NCBI RefSeq assembly: GCF_024171865.1
Contig: NZ_JAMTCN010000025.1
Span: forward strand, 1 to 64,000
DNA length: 64,000 nucleotides
Origin: Prauserella aidingensis
GTDB taxonomy: Bacteria; Actinomycetota; Actinomycetes; Mycobacteriales; Pseudonocardiaceae
Reading direction: 5' to 3'
Under the pieces are notes generated by a model. That model was not told where the DNA came from. It ran no database searches and saw nothing but the letters and a program-made list of their open reading frames with translations. The translations under genes and the position numbers were made by a program. This document shows, one piece after another, positions 34,700 to 42,455 of this stretch (position 1 is its first letter; the number at the start of each line of letters is the position of its first letter).

Positions 34700-34715
34700 T
34701 TGACCGAACGGTCAA
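34700..34715. promoter_or_regulatory. TetR operator of the mycothiol operon
   Basis: TTGACCGAACGGTCAA is a perfect palindrome with a 2-bp centre, 20 bp upstream of the TetR start. It has the form of typical TetR/NemR operators. The same core occurs at 19688-19707. Confidence 0.8.
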
Positions 34716-34803
34716 CTGGCGCGTGGTGGAGCGGCCCGGGCGGACCGGGGCGGGCCGGGTCGGGGCCGGCTCAGCGAGGGCCTGCTCGGTGGGGCCGGGC
34801 GTC

Positions 34804-35454
34804 TCAGTCGAGCAGGACGTAGCCGAGTTCGCGGCACACCCGGGCCAACGGCACGTCGAGCCCCGGGTGATCGAGCCCGAGTAGGATGTCCGGTGACGCG
34901 GGCAGTGCCGAGCCCGCGGGAGGGTTCCACAGGCACACGGCGGGTTCGCCGCCGTCCATCGACGAGCGGTACCACAGCCCGTCCAGGTCCGGCAGCTCCG
35001 CGCGGATCGCGCGGGCCCACGCCTGCGTGACCTTCTTCGGCCCGCTGGAGATCTCCTGCGACGCCCCGACCCGGGTGGGCCACAGTCCGGACAGGTCGAG
35101 CAGTCGCAACGTGCGGGAAGGTCGGACGACCACGAGGTGCGGACCGCGCGTCGTTCGGTCCACTGTGGACGTGGCCTGGAAGACCTCGGCCACGCTGGTG
35201 CGCACCGACAGTCCGAAGTAGAGGACGCCGTGCTCGGGGTGGTGCGACGGCGTTTCCGCTGCCGGATGCGGATCGAACCGTGCGTGGGCGATCGGTCCGG
35301 CATGACGGAACGTGTCCCAGCGTTGCGGGTGGTTCCCGCGCGCGGCGAAGACGCGCACGAGCCGCGTGGCCGGGTGGACCGCGACGATGTCCTCGTCCGG
35401 GCGGAGGTGCTGTCGCAGGACCTCGCCCGGCGGGGGCAGGGGTAACCGTGCCAT
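34804..35454 (-). CDS. RES-domain protein (toxin, NAD+ phosphorylase type)
   Basis: This 216-residue protein has the three marks that name the family: the Arg in LVRVFAARGNHP, the Glu in RTSVAEVFQA and the Ser in GLWYRSSMDGGEPAVCLW. GVLYFGLSVRTSVAEV is also typical. RES toxins such as M. tuberculosis MbcT degrade NAD+ by phosphorolysis and are paired with antitoxins encoded just upstream. Here the partner would be the gene at 35540-36133, 85 bp upstream on the same strand. ATG 35454 starts the first family-like strand. Confidence 0.85.
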   Translation of the reverse strand: MARLPLPPPGEVLRQHLRPDEDIVAVHPATRLVRVFAARGNHPQRWDTFRHAGPIAHARFDPHPAAETPSHHPEHGVLYFGLSVRTSVAEVFQATSTVDRTTRGPHLVVVRPSRTLRLLDLSGLWPTRVGASQEISSGPKKVTQAWARAIRAELPDLDGLWYRSSMDGGEPAVCLWNPPAGSALPASPDILLGLDHPGLDVPLARVCRELGYVLLD

Positions 35455-35539
35455 GACGTGCCGACGTGCTCCTCGGTGCGCGCTCGGGGACGGATGCGGT
35501 GGGGTCGGATGCGGTGGGGCCGGGTGCCCGCCGGATGCG

Positions 35540-36133
35540 TCAGGCGGGCGTTCCGAGCGTAGCGGCCAGCTCGGCCACGCGCGCAGGATCGCCGCCCGCT
35601 AGCAGCCAGTCGCGGGGGGTCGCCGGCGTGTCGCGGATCAGGAGGTCGGACTGCGGCGTCGTCATGAACCCGGCGACCACGAGTGCGGGTTGGTCGTCGG
35701 GTACGGCGCGGAGCACGACGTCGAGACCCGGTACGGCGGCGTCGGCGGTGAACTGCCACGCGGGCAGTCGCCACCCGCCGTGGCCCTTCCAGCCGGCGAG
35801 CCGGTGCTGCTTGAGGCGGTGGCGGACACGGCTGTCGTCGACGCCGAGTCGTCGCGCGGCCTCGGTGACCGTCAGCGCGGAGTCGGCGAACACGGCCTGG
35901 GTGGCGACGGCGTTCGCGCGCGCGTCGGGTTCGCCGGACGTGGTGGCCGACAGGTCGAGGCCGACGTCGGTGAGGACGTCGCGTTGCTCGGCCGAGAAGA
36001 AGTGCGCCGGGTCCGGGTCACCGGGGGAGAGGCGCCGGGCGGCCTGCTCGACGAGCGCCAGGAACTCGCCCGCGTCCACCTTGAGTCCGGTGCGCGCGAG
36101 CACGGTCTCGAGAGCTGTCGTCGTGCCGGTCAT
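35540..36133 (-). CDS. Probable antitoxin of the RES toxin
   Basis: This 197-residue protein carries a small DNA-binding helix-turn-helix at about 88-116 (LTVTEAARRLGVDDSRVRHRLKQHRLAGWK), like excisionase or MerR-type folds. A C-terminal region has DVVLRAVPDDQPALVVAGFMTTPQSDLL and LAGGDPARVAELAATL. The last part resembles antitoxins of RES systems (Rv3188/MbcA type), in which the C-terminal domain plugs the toxin. It is longer than classic MbcA (about 110 residues). The promoter appears leaderless: TAGCAT at 36140-36145 stands 6 nt before ATG 36133. Autoregulation is expected but not shown. Confidence 0.75.
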   Translation of the reverse strand: MTGTTTALETVLARTGLKVDAGEFLALVEQAARRLSPGDPDPAHFFSAEQRDVLTDVGLDLSATTSGEPDARANAVATQAVFADSALTVTEAARRLGVDDSRVRHRLKQHRLAGWKGHGGWRLPAWQFTADAAVPGLDVVLRAVPDDQPALVVAGFMTTPQSDLLIRDTPATPRDWLLAGGDPARVAELAATLGTPA

Positions 36134-36139
36134 GCACCC

Positions 36140-36210
36140 ATGCTAACACGGGCGTGCGCATTCGTGCGTATGTCGCCGTACTCGACTTAATATGCCTACT
36201 TGGTTATATT
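36140..36210. promoter_or_regulatory. Divergent leaderless promoters, antitoxin and ArsR genes
   Basis: On the minus strand, TAGCAT (36145-36140) lies 6 nt before the antitoxin ATG. On the plus strand, TATATT at 36205-36210 lies 6 nt before the ArsR GTG at 36217. Both positions fit transcripts that begin at the start codon. The AT-rich TTAATATG-GGTTATATT stretch at 36187-36210 may be the ArsR-binding site. Confidence 0.6.
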
Positions 36211-36216
36211 CCTGGT

Positions 36217-36549
36217 GTGGCAACTACCTTCGAGGTGCTGGCGGAACCGCGGCGGCGTGAGATTCTCGACCTGCTGCGCAGGAGCGAATGCCTGGTCGGC
36301 GACCTGGCGACCCGGCTCGACCTGACCCAGCCCGCCGTGTCGAAACACCTGCGTGTCCTGCGTGAGGCGGGCCTGGTCGCCGTGCGGCAGGACGCCCAGC
36401 GCCGCTGGTATCGGCTGCGACCCGAGCCGCTGGCCGAGGTCGACGCGTGGCTCGCGCCGTACCGCAGGTTGTGGTCGGACAGTCTCGACGCGCTCGAACG
36501 CCACCTCGACCGGATGCCGGACGAAACCGACCCCGAGGAGCAGACGTGA
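36217..36549 (+). CDS. ArsR-family regulator
   Basis: This 110-residue winged-helix protein has FEVLAEPRRREILDLLRRSECLVGDLATRL and DLTQPAVSKHLRVLREAGLVAVRQDAQRRWYRL. It has no metal-binding CxC motif. This subgroup is regularly encoded with AHSA1/SRPBCC proteins. GTG 36217 is placed exactly for a leaderless start after TATATT. Its stop overlaps the next start as GTGA. Confidence 0.92.
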   Translation: MATTFEVLAEPRRREILDLLRRSECLVGDLATRLDLTQPAVSKHLRVLREAGLVAVRQDAQRRWYRLRPEPLAEVDAWLAPYRRLWSDSLDALERHLDRMPDETDPEEQT

Positions 36550-37916
36550 CCGACACCCAACGGCGCACCGGCGACGGCTGGCAGCTGCGGTTCGAACGCC
36601 GATTCGCGCACCCGCCCGCCAAGGTGTGGCGGGCGTTGACCGAACCCGAACACCTCAGCGCGTGGTACCCGTTCCGGATCGAGGAGCTCGACCTGCGGGT
36701 GGGCGGCATCATCCGCTACCGCGAACCGGACGGCGACCCCACCGACCTCTACGCCGAGATCACCGAGCTGGTGCCACAGCGGTGTCTCGCGTTCACCGAG
36801 TTCGACCGGGAGACCGGCGAGCACCGCCTGCGGCTGACGCTGGAACCGGACGGTGGCGGCTGCGTGCTGCTCTTCGAGCACACCTTCGCCGACAACCCGT
36901 GGGCCGAGCAGACCTTCACCGGTTGGCAGGGCTGCCTCGACGTGCTGGCGGCCACGGTGGGCCGGCTCGACCTCGGCGTGCTCGACGACGTCGACGGTGC
37001 GCCGGTGCTGCGCTTCGAGCGCAGGCTGGCCCATCCGCCGCAGCGGGTCTGGCGGGCGCTCACCGACCCCGCCGAACTGGCGGGGTGGTTTCCGGTGGGC
37101 GTCGAGGCCGTCCCCGAGCAGGGCGCACCGATGCGGTTCGTGACGGACATGCCCGGCGACGTCGCCGAGGGCCGGGTCCTCGAATGCGACCCGCCGAAGG
37201 TCTACGCCTTCCGCTGGGCACGCTCGGTGCTGCGGTTCGAACTCGCGGCCGAGGACGACGGTGGCTGCCTGCTGCGGTTCAGCCACACGTTCAGCGGCAC
37301 CGACACCTCCGGCGACCTGCCGTCCGTGGCGCGGCAGGGCCCGGGTTGGGAGCAGTGCCTCGATGCGCTCGCCGCGCTGCTCGACGGCACCGAGTCGCCG
37401 CAGCGCGACGGCCGGTGGTTCCTCGCCCGCGCCGAGACCTACGTCGAGGAGTACGGGCTCGCCGACGGCACGGTCGCACGGGGCGCCGACGGCGTCGAGG
37501 TGCGGTTCGAACGCGACCTCGTGCAGGCGCCCGACGTCGTGTGGTCCGCGCTGACCGAGGGGGATCCGCCGGTCGCGGCAGAGCCGGCTCCGGTGCGGTT
37601 CACCCACGGGTACCTGGAACCGGGCGCGGTGACCCGCGTCGAATCCGGACGGTCCGTCGAGTACGCCGCGGCGGGCGGCGCGGTGCGGTTCGAGCTGCGC
37701 GACCAGGAGCCCATCGGCACGCGACTCCGCGTGACGCAGACCCTGCCCGACTCGGCGGATGTGGCACTCGCGCTCGCCGCCTGGCACACCCACCTGGAAC
37801 TGCTGTTCGCCGCCCTGCACGGTGACGTGCGCTGTCCGTGGCCCGAGGAGCGGACCGAACAACTGCGCCGCCGCTACGCCGAACGGGACGGGCGGCGGGA
37901 CGCGGCGGGGGAGTAG
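36546..37916 (+). CDS. Triple-domain SRPBCC (AHSA1-like) protein
   Basis: This 456-residue protein is made of three AHSA1-type START-fold domains. They begin at about residues 13, 156 and 317 with LRFERRFAHPPAKVWRALTE, LRFERRLAHPPQRVWRALTD and VEVRFERDLVQAPDVVWSALTE. The first two are close paralogues and the third is more divergent. Each fold forms a hydrophobic pocket for a small ligand; none has a known enzyme motif. ArsR-SRPBCC pairs usually have a single domain, so the triple array is unusual. GTG 36546 overlaps the ArsR stop, so the pair is coupled. Confidence 0.88.
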   Translation: MTDTQRRTGDGWQLRFERRFAHPPAKVWRALTEPEHLSAWYPFRIEELDLRVGGIIRYREPDGDPTDLYAEITELVPQRCLAFTEFDRETGEHRLRLTLEPDGGGCVLLFEHTFADNPWAEQTFTGWQGCLDVLAATVGRLDLGVLDDVDGAPVLRFERRLAHPPQRVWRALTDPAELAGWFPVGVEAVPEQGAPMRFVTDMPGDVAEGRVLECDPPKVYAFRWARSVLRFELAAEDDGGCLLRFSHTFSGTDTSGDLPSVARQGPGWEQCLDALAALLDGTESPQRDGRWFLARAETYVEEYGLADGTVARGADGVEVRFERDLVQAPDVVWSALTEGDPPVAAEPAPVRFTHGYLEPGAVTRVESGRSVEYAAAGGAVRFELRDQEPIGTRLRVTQTLPDSADVALALAAWHTHLELLFAALHGDVRCPWPEERTEQLRRRYAERDGRRDAAGE

Positions 37917-38015
37917 GCCCATCGAGGCCTCGGGGACAGAACTCCCGGCCCCGGGTGCGGGACACGCGGTGGGCCTGTGGGTCGGTCCGCAGGCCCACCG
38001 TCCGGTTCGGACCGG

Positions 38016-38375
38016 TTACGCCCCCGCCTCGCGGAGGAGGATGTCGACGGCCTCGTCGTTGCGTTCGGTCTCCGCGGCGATGTCCTCGTCGCCGGGGTAG
38101 AACCCGTCGAGACCGCCGCCGGAGGCCGGGTACATCTCGAACGTGAAGCTCAGGATGCGGTGCTCGCCCCACATCCAGCCGTTCACGTCGCCGTCGGTGA
38201 CGTAGAGGTCGCTGGACTGCTGGGGCGTGTAGCCGTTGCTGCCGGCCATCTCCCGGCCCACGTCCCGGAACCGCTGCGCCTGCTCCCGGGTCATGTCCTC
38301 GGTGACCTCGTCGGTGGTGTGGCCGAACGGCCACAGCACCAGCTCACCGTAGGTGTGGAAGTCGATGTGTCCCGT
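38016..38375 (-). pseudogene. C-terminal remnant of a secreted M14 zinc carboxypeptidase
   Basis: About 118 residues at the end of the reading frame match the C-terminal part of Streptomyces-type zinc carboxypeptidases. They include HIDFHTYGELVLWPFGHTTD (third zinc-ligand His), SSDLYVTDGDVNGWMWGEH and FTFEMYPAS (catalytic Glu), and end in the normal place at TAA 38016. The upstream frame past about 38375 is unrelated, and the signal peptide, propeptide and first zinc motif HxxE are absent. The gene was therefore cut by a rearrangement, apparently at the junction with the methyltransferase gene that starts at 38565. Confidence 0.8.
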
Positions 38376-38564
38376 CGCTGTCCGACGTGTGATCGGCGTG
38401 TCATCAGGCTGATCGTGGGTGCGAGGAGCGGCAACCGACGCAAATCGGAGGCCGTTCCCACGTGCCGTCCACACGCGCCGGTTGACTTCGAGCGCGCTGG
38501 AGGTTGCACGCTGGTCGCACCCGCACAGCACATCGGACACACGGCACACCGGACAGGAGCGTCG

Positions 38565-39221
38565 ATGACGGAGACGGTCGGACGGGAAACATTCGAGAGC
38601 GCCTACGCGGAGGGGACCGCGGGCTGGGTGATCGGCGAGCCCCAACCCGCGATTCCGACTCTGGAGCGGACGGGCCGGATCACGGGCCGGGTGTTCGGCG
38701 CCGGTTGCGGCGCCGGGGAGCACACCATCCACCTCGCCGCGCGCGGTTACGACGTGCTCGGCATCGACTTCTCGAACGCGGCCGTGGAGCTCGCCCGTCG
38801 CACCGCTGCCGAACGCGGCGTGCGGGCCGCGTTCGACGTCGCCGACGCGGTGACGCTCGGCGACGGCACGAGGGGCGGGGACCTCGGTGCCCCGTTCGAC
38901 ACGATTCTCGACAGCGCCCTGTTCCACGTTTTCGGGGCCGAGGGCCGACGTCGCTACGCGGACGCGCTGCACCGGGTCACGCGCCCGGGCTCGACGGTGC
39001 ATGTCCTCGCGCTCGCCGAGACCGAGGAGCCCGGTTTCGGTCCGAGGATCAGCGACGCGGCGATCCGGGAAGCGTTCGCCGACGGCTGGACGATCGAGGA
39101 ACTGGAAAGTTCGCGCTACCGGGCGGTCGCCCACGCACAGGAACACGCGGATGCACTCGGCGTCCGGCCGGGCGCTCCGGTGGACCTGCCCGCGTGGCTC
39201 GCACGCATCCGGCGGGAGTGA
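38565..39221 (+). CDS. SAM-dependent methyltransferase, copy 1
   Basis: This 218-residue class I methyltransferase (thiopurine-methyltransferase-like) reads YAEGTAGWVIGEPQPAI at the start. Motif I is RVFGAGCGAGEHTIHLA, where the usual acidic residue before GCG is Gly. The body has DTILDSALFHVF and the end VDLPAWLARIRRE. It is clearly paralogous to the next gene, sharing the phrase PGFGPRISDAA. The change in motif I could weaken SAM binding. ATG 38565 follows GGACAGGAGCG. The N-terminal region borders the carboxypeptidase remnant. Confidence 0.87.
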   Translation: MTETVGRETFESAYAEGTAGWVIGEPQPAIPTLERTGRITGRVFGAGCGAGEHTIHLAARGYDVLGIDFSNAAVELARRTAAERGVRAAFDVADAVTLGDGTRGGDLGAPFDTILDSALFHVFGAEGRRRYADALHRVTRPGSTVHVLALAETEEPGFGPRISDAAIREAFADGWTIEELESSRYRAVAHAQEHADALGVRPGAPVDLPAWLARIRRE

Positions 39222-39256
39222 CGCCTCGCCGCGGCAAGCAGGAGCCCCGGACGCTC

Positions 39257-39305
39257 CGACCACCCGCACGCTGCGACCACCCGCACACCCACCGACCACC
39301 CGCAC
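39257..39305. repeat. Three copies of a 13-bp repeat between methyltransferase genes
   Basis: CGACCACCCGCAC occurs at 39257, 39274 and 39293, spaced 17 and 19 bp apart. It lies between the two paralogous methyltransferase genes. Function unknown. Confidence 0.85.
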
Positions 39306-39358
39306 GAACAACGCACCCGCACCGCCGGACGATCCGGCTTCCCAGGAGGGGCAGAGCG

Positions 39359-40024
39359 ATGACCGACACCGTGGCACAGCGCAACTTCGACGAGTCCTAC
39401 ACCGGGGGCGGTGCTCCCTGGGTCATCGACGAGCCGCAGCCCGCGGTCGTGGCACTGGAACGCGACGGCGGGATCGGCGGCAGGGTGCTCGACGCCGGGT
39501 GCGGAACCGGCGAGCACACCCTGCTGCTCGCGCGCCGCGGCCACGACGTGCTCGGCGTCGACTTCGCGCCGCACGCCGTGGAACGAGCGACCGAACTCGC
39601 CCGCTCGCGTGGCGTCGACGCGCACTTCCGGGTCGCCGATGCGTTCGACCTGGACCGGGAACTCGGTGCGGGCGGCAACGACGGGGATCCCGGCGCCCCG
39701 TTCGACACGATCCTCGACAGTGCCCTGTTCCACGTCTTCGAACCCGCGGACCAGCGGCGGTACGCCGACGTGCTGCACCGCATCACCCGGCCCGGCGCGG
39801 TGGTGCACGTGCTGGCACTCGCGGAGAGCGAGGACCCCGGTTTCGGTCCGAGGATCAGCGACGCGGCCGTCCGGGACGCGTTCGCCGACGGCTGGACGAT
39901 CGAGGAACTGACCTCGAACCGCTACCGCGCGGTCGCCAGGGGAGGAGACGCCGAGGCGCTCGGTGTCCCCTCCGGGACCGTCGTCGACCTGCCCGCGTGG
40001 CTGGCGCGGATCCGACGCGACTGA
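39359..40024 (+). CDS. SAM-dependent methyltransferase, copy 2
   Basis: This 221-residue paralogue of the preceding gene has a canonical motif I (RVLDAGCGTGEHTLLLA), VLGVDFAPHAVERA, and the same core DTILDSALFHVF. Roughly two thirds of its residues match copy 1. ATG 39359 follows CAGGAGGGG. Relatives are annotated as thiopurine methyltransferase-like, and the true substrate is unknown. A strong terminator follows at 40078. Confidence 0.9.
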   Translation: MTDTVAQRNFDESYTGGGAPWVIDEPQPAVVALERDGGIGGRVLDAGCGTGEHTLLLARRGHDVLGVDFAPHAVERATELARSRGVDAHFRVADAFDLDRELGAGGNDGDPGAPFDTILDSALFHVFEPADQRRYADVLHRITRPGAVVHVLALAESEDPGFGPRISDAAVRDAFADGWTIEELTSNRYRAVARGGDAEALGVPSGTVVDLPAWLARIRRD

Positions 40025-40077
40025 GAGTTCCGGTCGAGGAATCCCGGTCGAGAGCTCCTGGCCGGCTTCCCCCAGCG

Positions 40078-40118
40078 CGAGGGGGCGGGCACCGTCGTGG
40101 ACGGTGCCCGCCCCCTCG
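40078..40118 (+). terminator. Strong terminator after the methyltransferase pair
   Basis: A perfect 19-bp stem has left arm CGAGGGGGCGGGCACCGTC at 40078-40096 and loop GTG. It isolates the methyltransferases from the catabolic operon downstream. Confidence 0.9.
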
Positions 40119-40158
40119 TCGTGTTCGGGGCGGACGTCGGTGTCGCCGGAACAGTCCA

Positions 40159-40187
40159 TTGACTCACGAACGGGTGACACCTAAGTT
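40159..40187 (+). promoter_or_regulatory. Promoter of the sugar-acid operon
   Basis: TTGACT at 40159-40164 and TAAGTT at 40182-40187 are separated by 17 bp, close to the sigma-A consensus. The predicted transcript start, near 40194, lies immediately before the operator at 40197-40217. Confidence 0.7.
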
Positions 40188-40196
40188 CTGATCTGT

Positions 40197-40217
40197 ATTT
40201 CGAACGACGTCCGAAAT
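40197..40217. promoter_or_regulatory. Operator shared with the IclR promoter, site 1
   Basis: This 21-bp site reads ATTTCG-AACGACGTC-CGAAAT and is palindromic except for one base pair. Sixteen of 21 bases match the site at 49132-49152 in front of the IclR gene, read on the minus strand. Its position just after the transcript start suits repression. Confidence 0.75.
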
Positions 40218-40242
40218 CTCGAACACACATCGGGGTGTGCTA

Positions 40243-41400
40243 GTGAAGATCACCGGAATCAGTACGCACGTCGTCGGGACTCCGTGGCGGAACCTGACCT
40301 ATGTGCTCGTCCACACCGATGACGGCCTCACGGGCGTCGGAGAGACGCGCATGTTGGGCCACACCGAGGCGTTGCTCGGGTATCTGCGGGAGGCCGAGCT
40401 CAACCACATCGCCGGATCCGACCCGTTCGCGGTCGAAGACCTGGTGCGCCGGATGAAGTACGGCGACTTCGGCAGGGCAGGCGAGATCGTGATGTCGGGC
40501 ATCGCCTGCATCGAGATGGCGTGCTGGGACATCAAGGGCAAGGCGCTCGGCGTGCCGGTGTGGCAGCTGCTGGGCGGCAAGGTCACCGACCGCGTGAAGG
40601 CCTACGCCAACGGCTGGTACACCACCGAACGGACGCCCGAGGCGTACCACGCCGCCGCGCGCACCGTCGTCGACCGCGGGTACCGGGCCCTGAAGATCGA
40701 CCCGTTCGGCACCGGCTATCTCGAACTCGACCACGACGCGACCGCCTACGCCGTCTCCCTCATCGAAGCCGTGCGCGACGCGATCGGCGACGAGTGCGAA
40801 CTCATGCTCGAGATGCACGGCCGGTTCAGCCCCGCGACCGCGATCCGACTGGCCCGCGAGCTCGCGCCGTACAAGCCCGCATGGATCGAGGAGCCCGTCC
40901 CGCCGGAGAACCTCAAGGCGCTGGAGAAGGTCGCGGGCAAGGTCGACGCGCCCATCGCCACCGGCGAGCGCATCCACGACCGCATCGAGTTCCGCGAACT
41001 GTTCGACTCGCAGGCCGTCGACGTCCTGCAACCGGATGTCGGCCACCTCGGCGGTATCGCGGAGACCCGCAAACTCGCGGCCACGGCGGAGACGCACTAC
41101 ATGCTCGTCGCGCCGCACAACGTCGGCGGCTCGGTGCTGACGGCCGCGTCGCTGCAGCTCGCGGGATGCACGCCGAACTTCAAGATCCTCGAACACTTCA
41201 ACGACTTCGCCGATGCGGAGATCAAACACGTCGTCACGGGAGCGCCCCAGGTCGTCGACGGGTACTTCCGGTTGCCGGAGGAGCCCGGCCTCGGCGTCGA
41301 ACTCGACACCGATGCCGCCGCCGAGTTCCCGCAGCAGCGGGCGCATTTCGACCTGTGGGCCGAAGGCTGGGAGAAGCGCGACCCGACGGGCTCGGCGTGA
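40243..41400 (+). CDS. Enolase-superfamily sugar-acid dehydratase (galactonate-dehydratase-like)
   Basis: This 385-residue protein has the N-terminal capping domain of mandelate racemase/muconate lactonizing enzymes and a TIM barrel. The metal and catalytic region reads LEMHGRFS, matching the D-x-H pattern of galactonate dehydratase with Glu for Asp. IEEPVPPEN, GERIHDR, LQPDVGHLGGI and APHNVGGSV follow, all placed as in that subgroup. Such enzymes remove water from an aldonic acid to give a 2-keto-3-deoxy acid. The exact sugar is unknown. GTG 40243 has GGGG 7 nt upstream; GTG 40237 is an alternative. It is the first gene of a six-gene operon. Confidence 0.88.
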   Translation: MKITGISTHVVGTPWRNLTYVLVHTDDGLTGVGETRMLGHTEALLGYLREAELNHIAGSDPFAVEDLVRRMKYGDFGRAGEIVMSGIACIEMACWDIKGKALGVPVWQLLGGKVTDRVKAYANGWYTTERTPEAYHAAARTVVDRGYRALKIDPFGTGYLELDHDATAYAVSLIEAVRDAIGDECELMLEMHGRFSPATAIRLARELAPYKPAWIEEPVPPENLKALEKVAGKVDAPIATGERIHDRIEFRELFDSQAVDVLQPDVGHLGGIAETRKLAATAETHYMLVAPHNVGGSVLTAASLQLAGCTPNFKILEHFNDFADAEIKHVVTGAPQVVDGYFRLPEEPGLGVELDTDAAAEFPQQRAHFDLWAEGWEKRDPTGSA

Positions 41401-42455
41401 CCGCCGTCGTCGTCGACGAGCCCGGCCGCTTCCGGTTGACCGACACCGCACCGCGCCCGCCCGGTCGGGACGAGGCGCTCGTCCGGGTGCACGCGTGCGG
41501 GTTGTGCGGCAGCGACCGGGAACTGTTCCGCGGCACCCGGCCCGCCGAGTACGTGCACTACCCGGTCACCCCGGGCCACGAATGGTCGGGAGTGGTCGAG
41601 ACGGTCGGGGAGGGCGTCGACCCCGCGCTGGTGGGCCGCAAGGTCGTCGGCGAGGGCTTCCGCAACTGCCAGACCTGTGCCCGGTGCCGCGACGGCGATC
41701 CGACGCTCTGCACGGCCGGTTACGACGAGACGGGCTTCACCCAACCGGGAGCCATGGCCGACAGGCTCACGCTCCCGGCGCGGCTGCTGCATCCGTTGCC
41801 CGACGACGCCGACCTCGAGGCCGCCGCGTTGCTGGAACCCGCGGCGTGCAGCGCGGCGGCGGCGCTGGCCGCGGGGGCGAGGCCGGGTGACCGGGTCGCG
41901 GTGGTCGGCGACGGGGCGCTGGGCCTGACGGCGCTGCAACTGCTCGCGGCGGCCTCGCCCGCGGAACTGTTGCTGATCGGAGGCGCGCCGGAGCGCGCGG
42001 AGCTGGCGGCGGAACTCGGCGCGGATTCCTTCCGTGACAAGGATTCCGTCGGTACCGCGGATGATCCGGCCGCGCTGCAGGCGGGCCGCTTCGACGTGGT
42101 GGTCGAGACCGCCGGAGCTCCGACGTCCGCACACACGGCCGCGGCGCTCCTCCGCCGGGGCGGCAGACTCGTGCTCACTGGCATCCCACCGGAGGGCGCG
42201 ACCGGACTCGACCCGACCGACCTGGTGATCCGGCGACTCGACGTGCGCACCGTGTTCGGCGCACCCCCGCGCGCGTGGTCGCACGCCGTCCGCGCCTTCG
42301 GCACCGGCCTGCTGCGCACCGCACCGCTGATCACCCATCGCAGGCCGCTGGAGGGATTCGCCGAGGCGATCGGACTCGTCGGCTCCGGCGACCCCGCGGT
42401 CGGCAAGGTCCTGCTGATCCCGTCCGAACCCGCCGACATCGAAGGAGTCCCATGA
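41397..42455 (+). CDS. Zinc-dependent medium-chain dehydrogenase
   Basis: This 352-residue dehydrogenase has the catalytic-zinc Cys in HACGLCGSDREL, GHEWSG, and the structural-zinc lobe as CQTCARCRDGDPTLC. A Rossmann turn GDGALG lies near residue 173. It resembles sugar or polyol dehydrogenases (sorbitol/threonine dehydrogenase group). In this operon it likely oxidises an aldose to its lactone, which the nearby lactonase would open. GTG 41397 overlaps the dehydratase stop and its own stop overlaps the next ATG, so translation is coupled. Confidence 0.88.
   Translation: MTAVVVDEPGRFRLTDTAPRPPGRDEALVRVHACGLCGSDRELFRGTRPAEYVHYPVTPGHEWSGVVETVGEGVDPALVGRKVVGEGFRNCQTCARCRDGDPTLCTAGYDETGFTQPGAMADRLTLPARLLHPLPDDADLEAAALLEPAACSAAAALAAGARPGDRVAVVGDGALGLTALQLLAAASPAELLLIGGAPERAELAAELGADSFRDKDSVGTADDPAALQAGRFDVVVETAGAPTSAHTAAALLRRGGRLVLTGIPPEGATGLDPTDLVIRRLDVRTVFGAPPRAWSHAVRAFGTGLLRTAPLITHRRPLEGFAEAIGLVGSGDPAVGKVLLIPSEPADIEGVP

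Noticed and set aside
39257-39305. Possible mini CRISPR array
   Set aside because: The three 13-bp units have spacers of only 4-6 bp and no cas genes are near.
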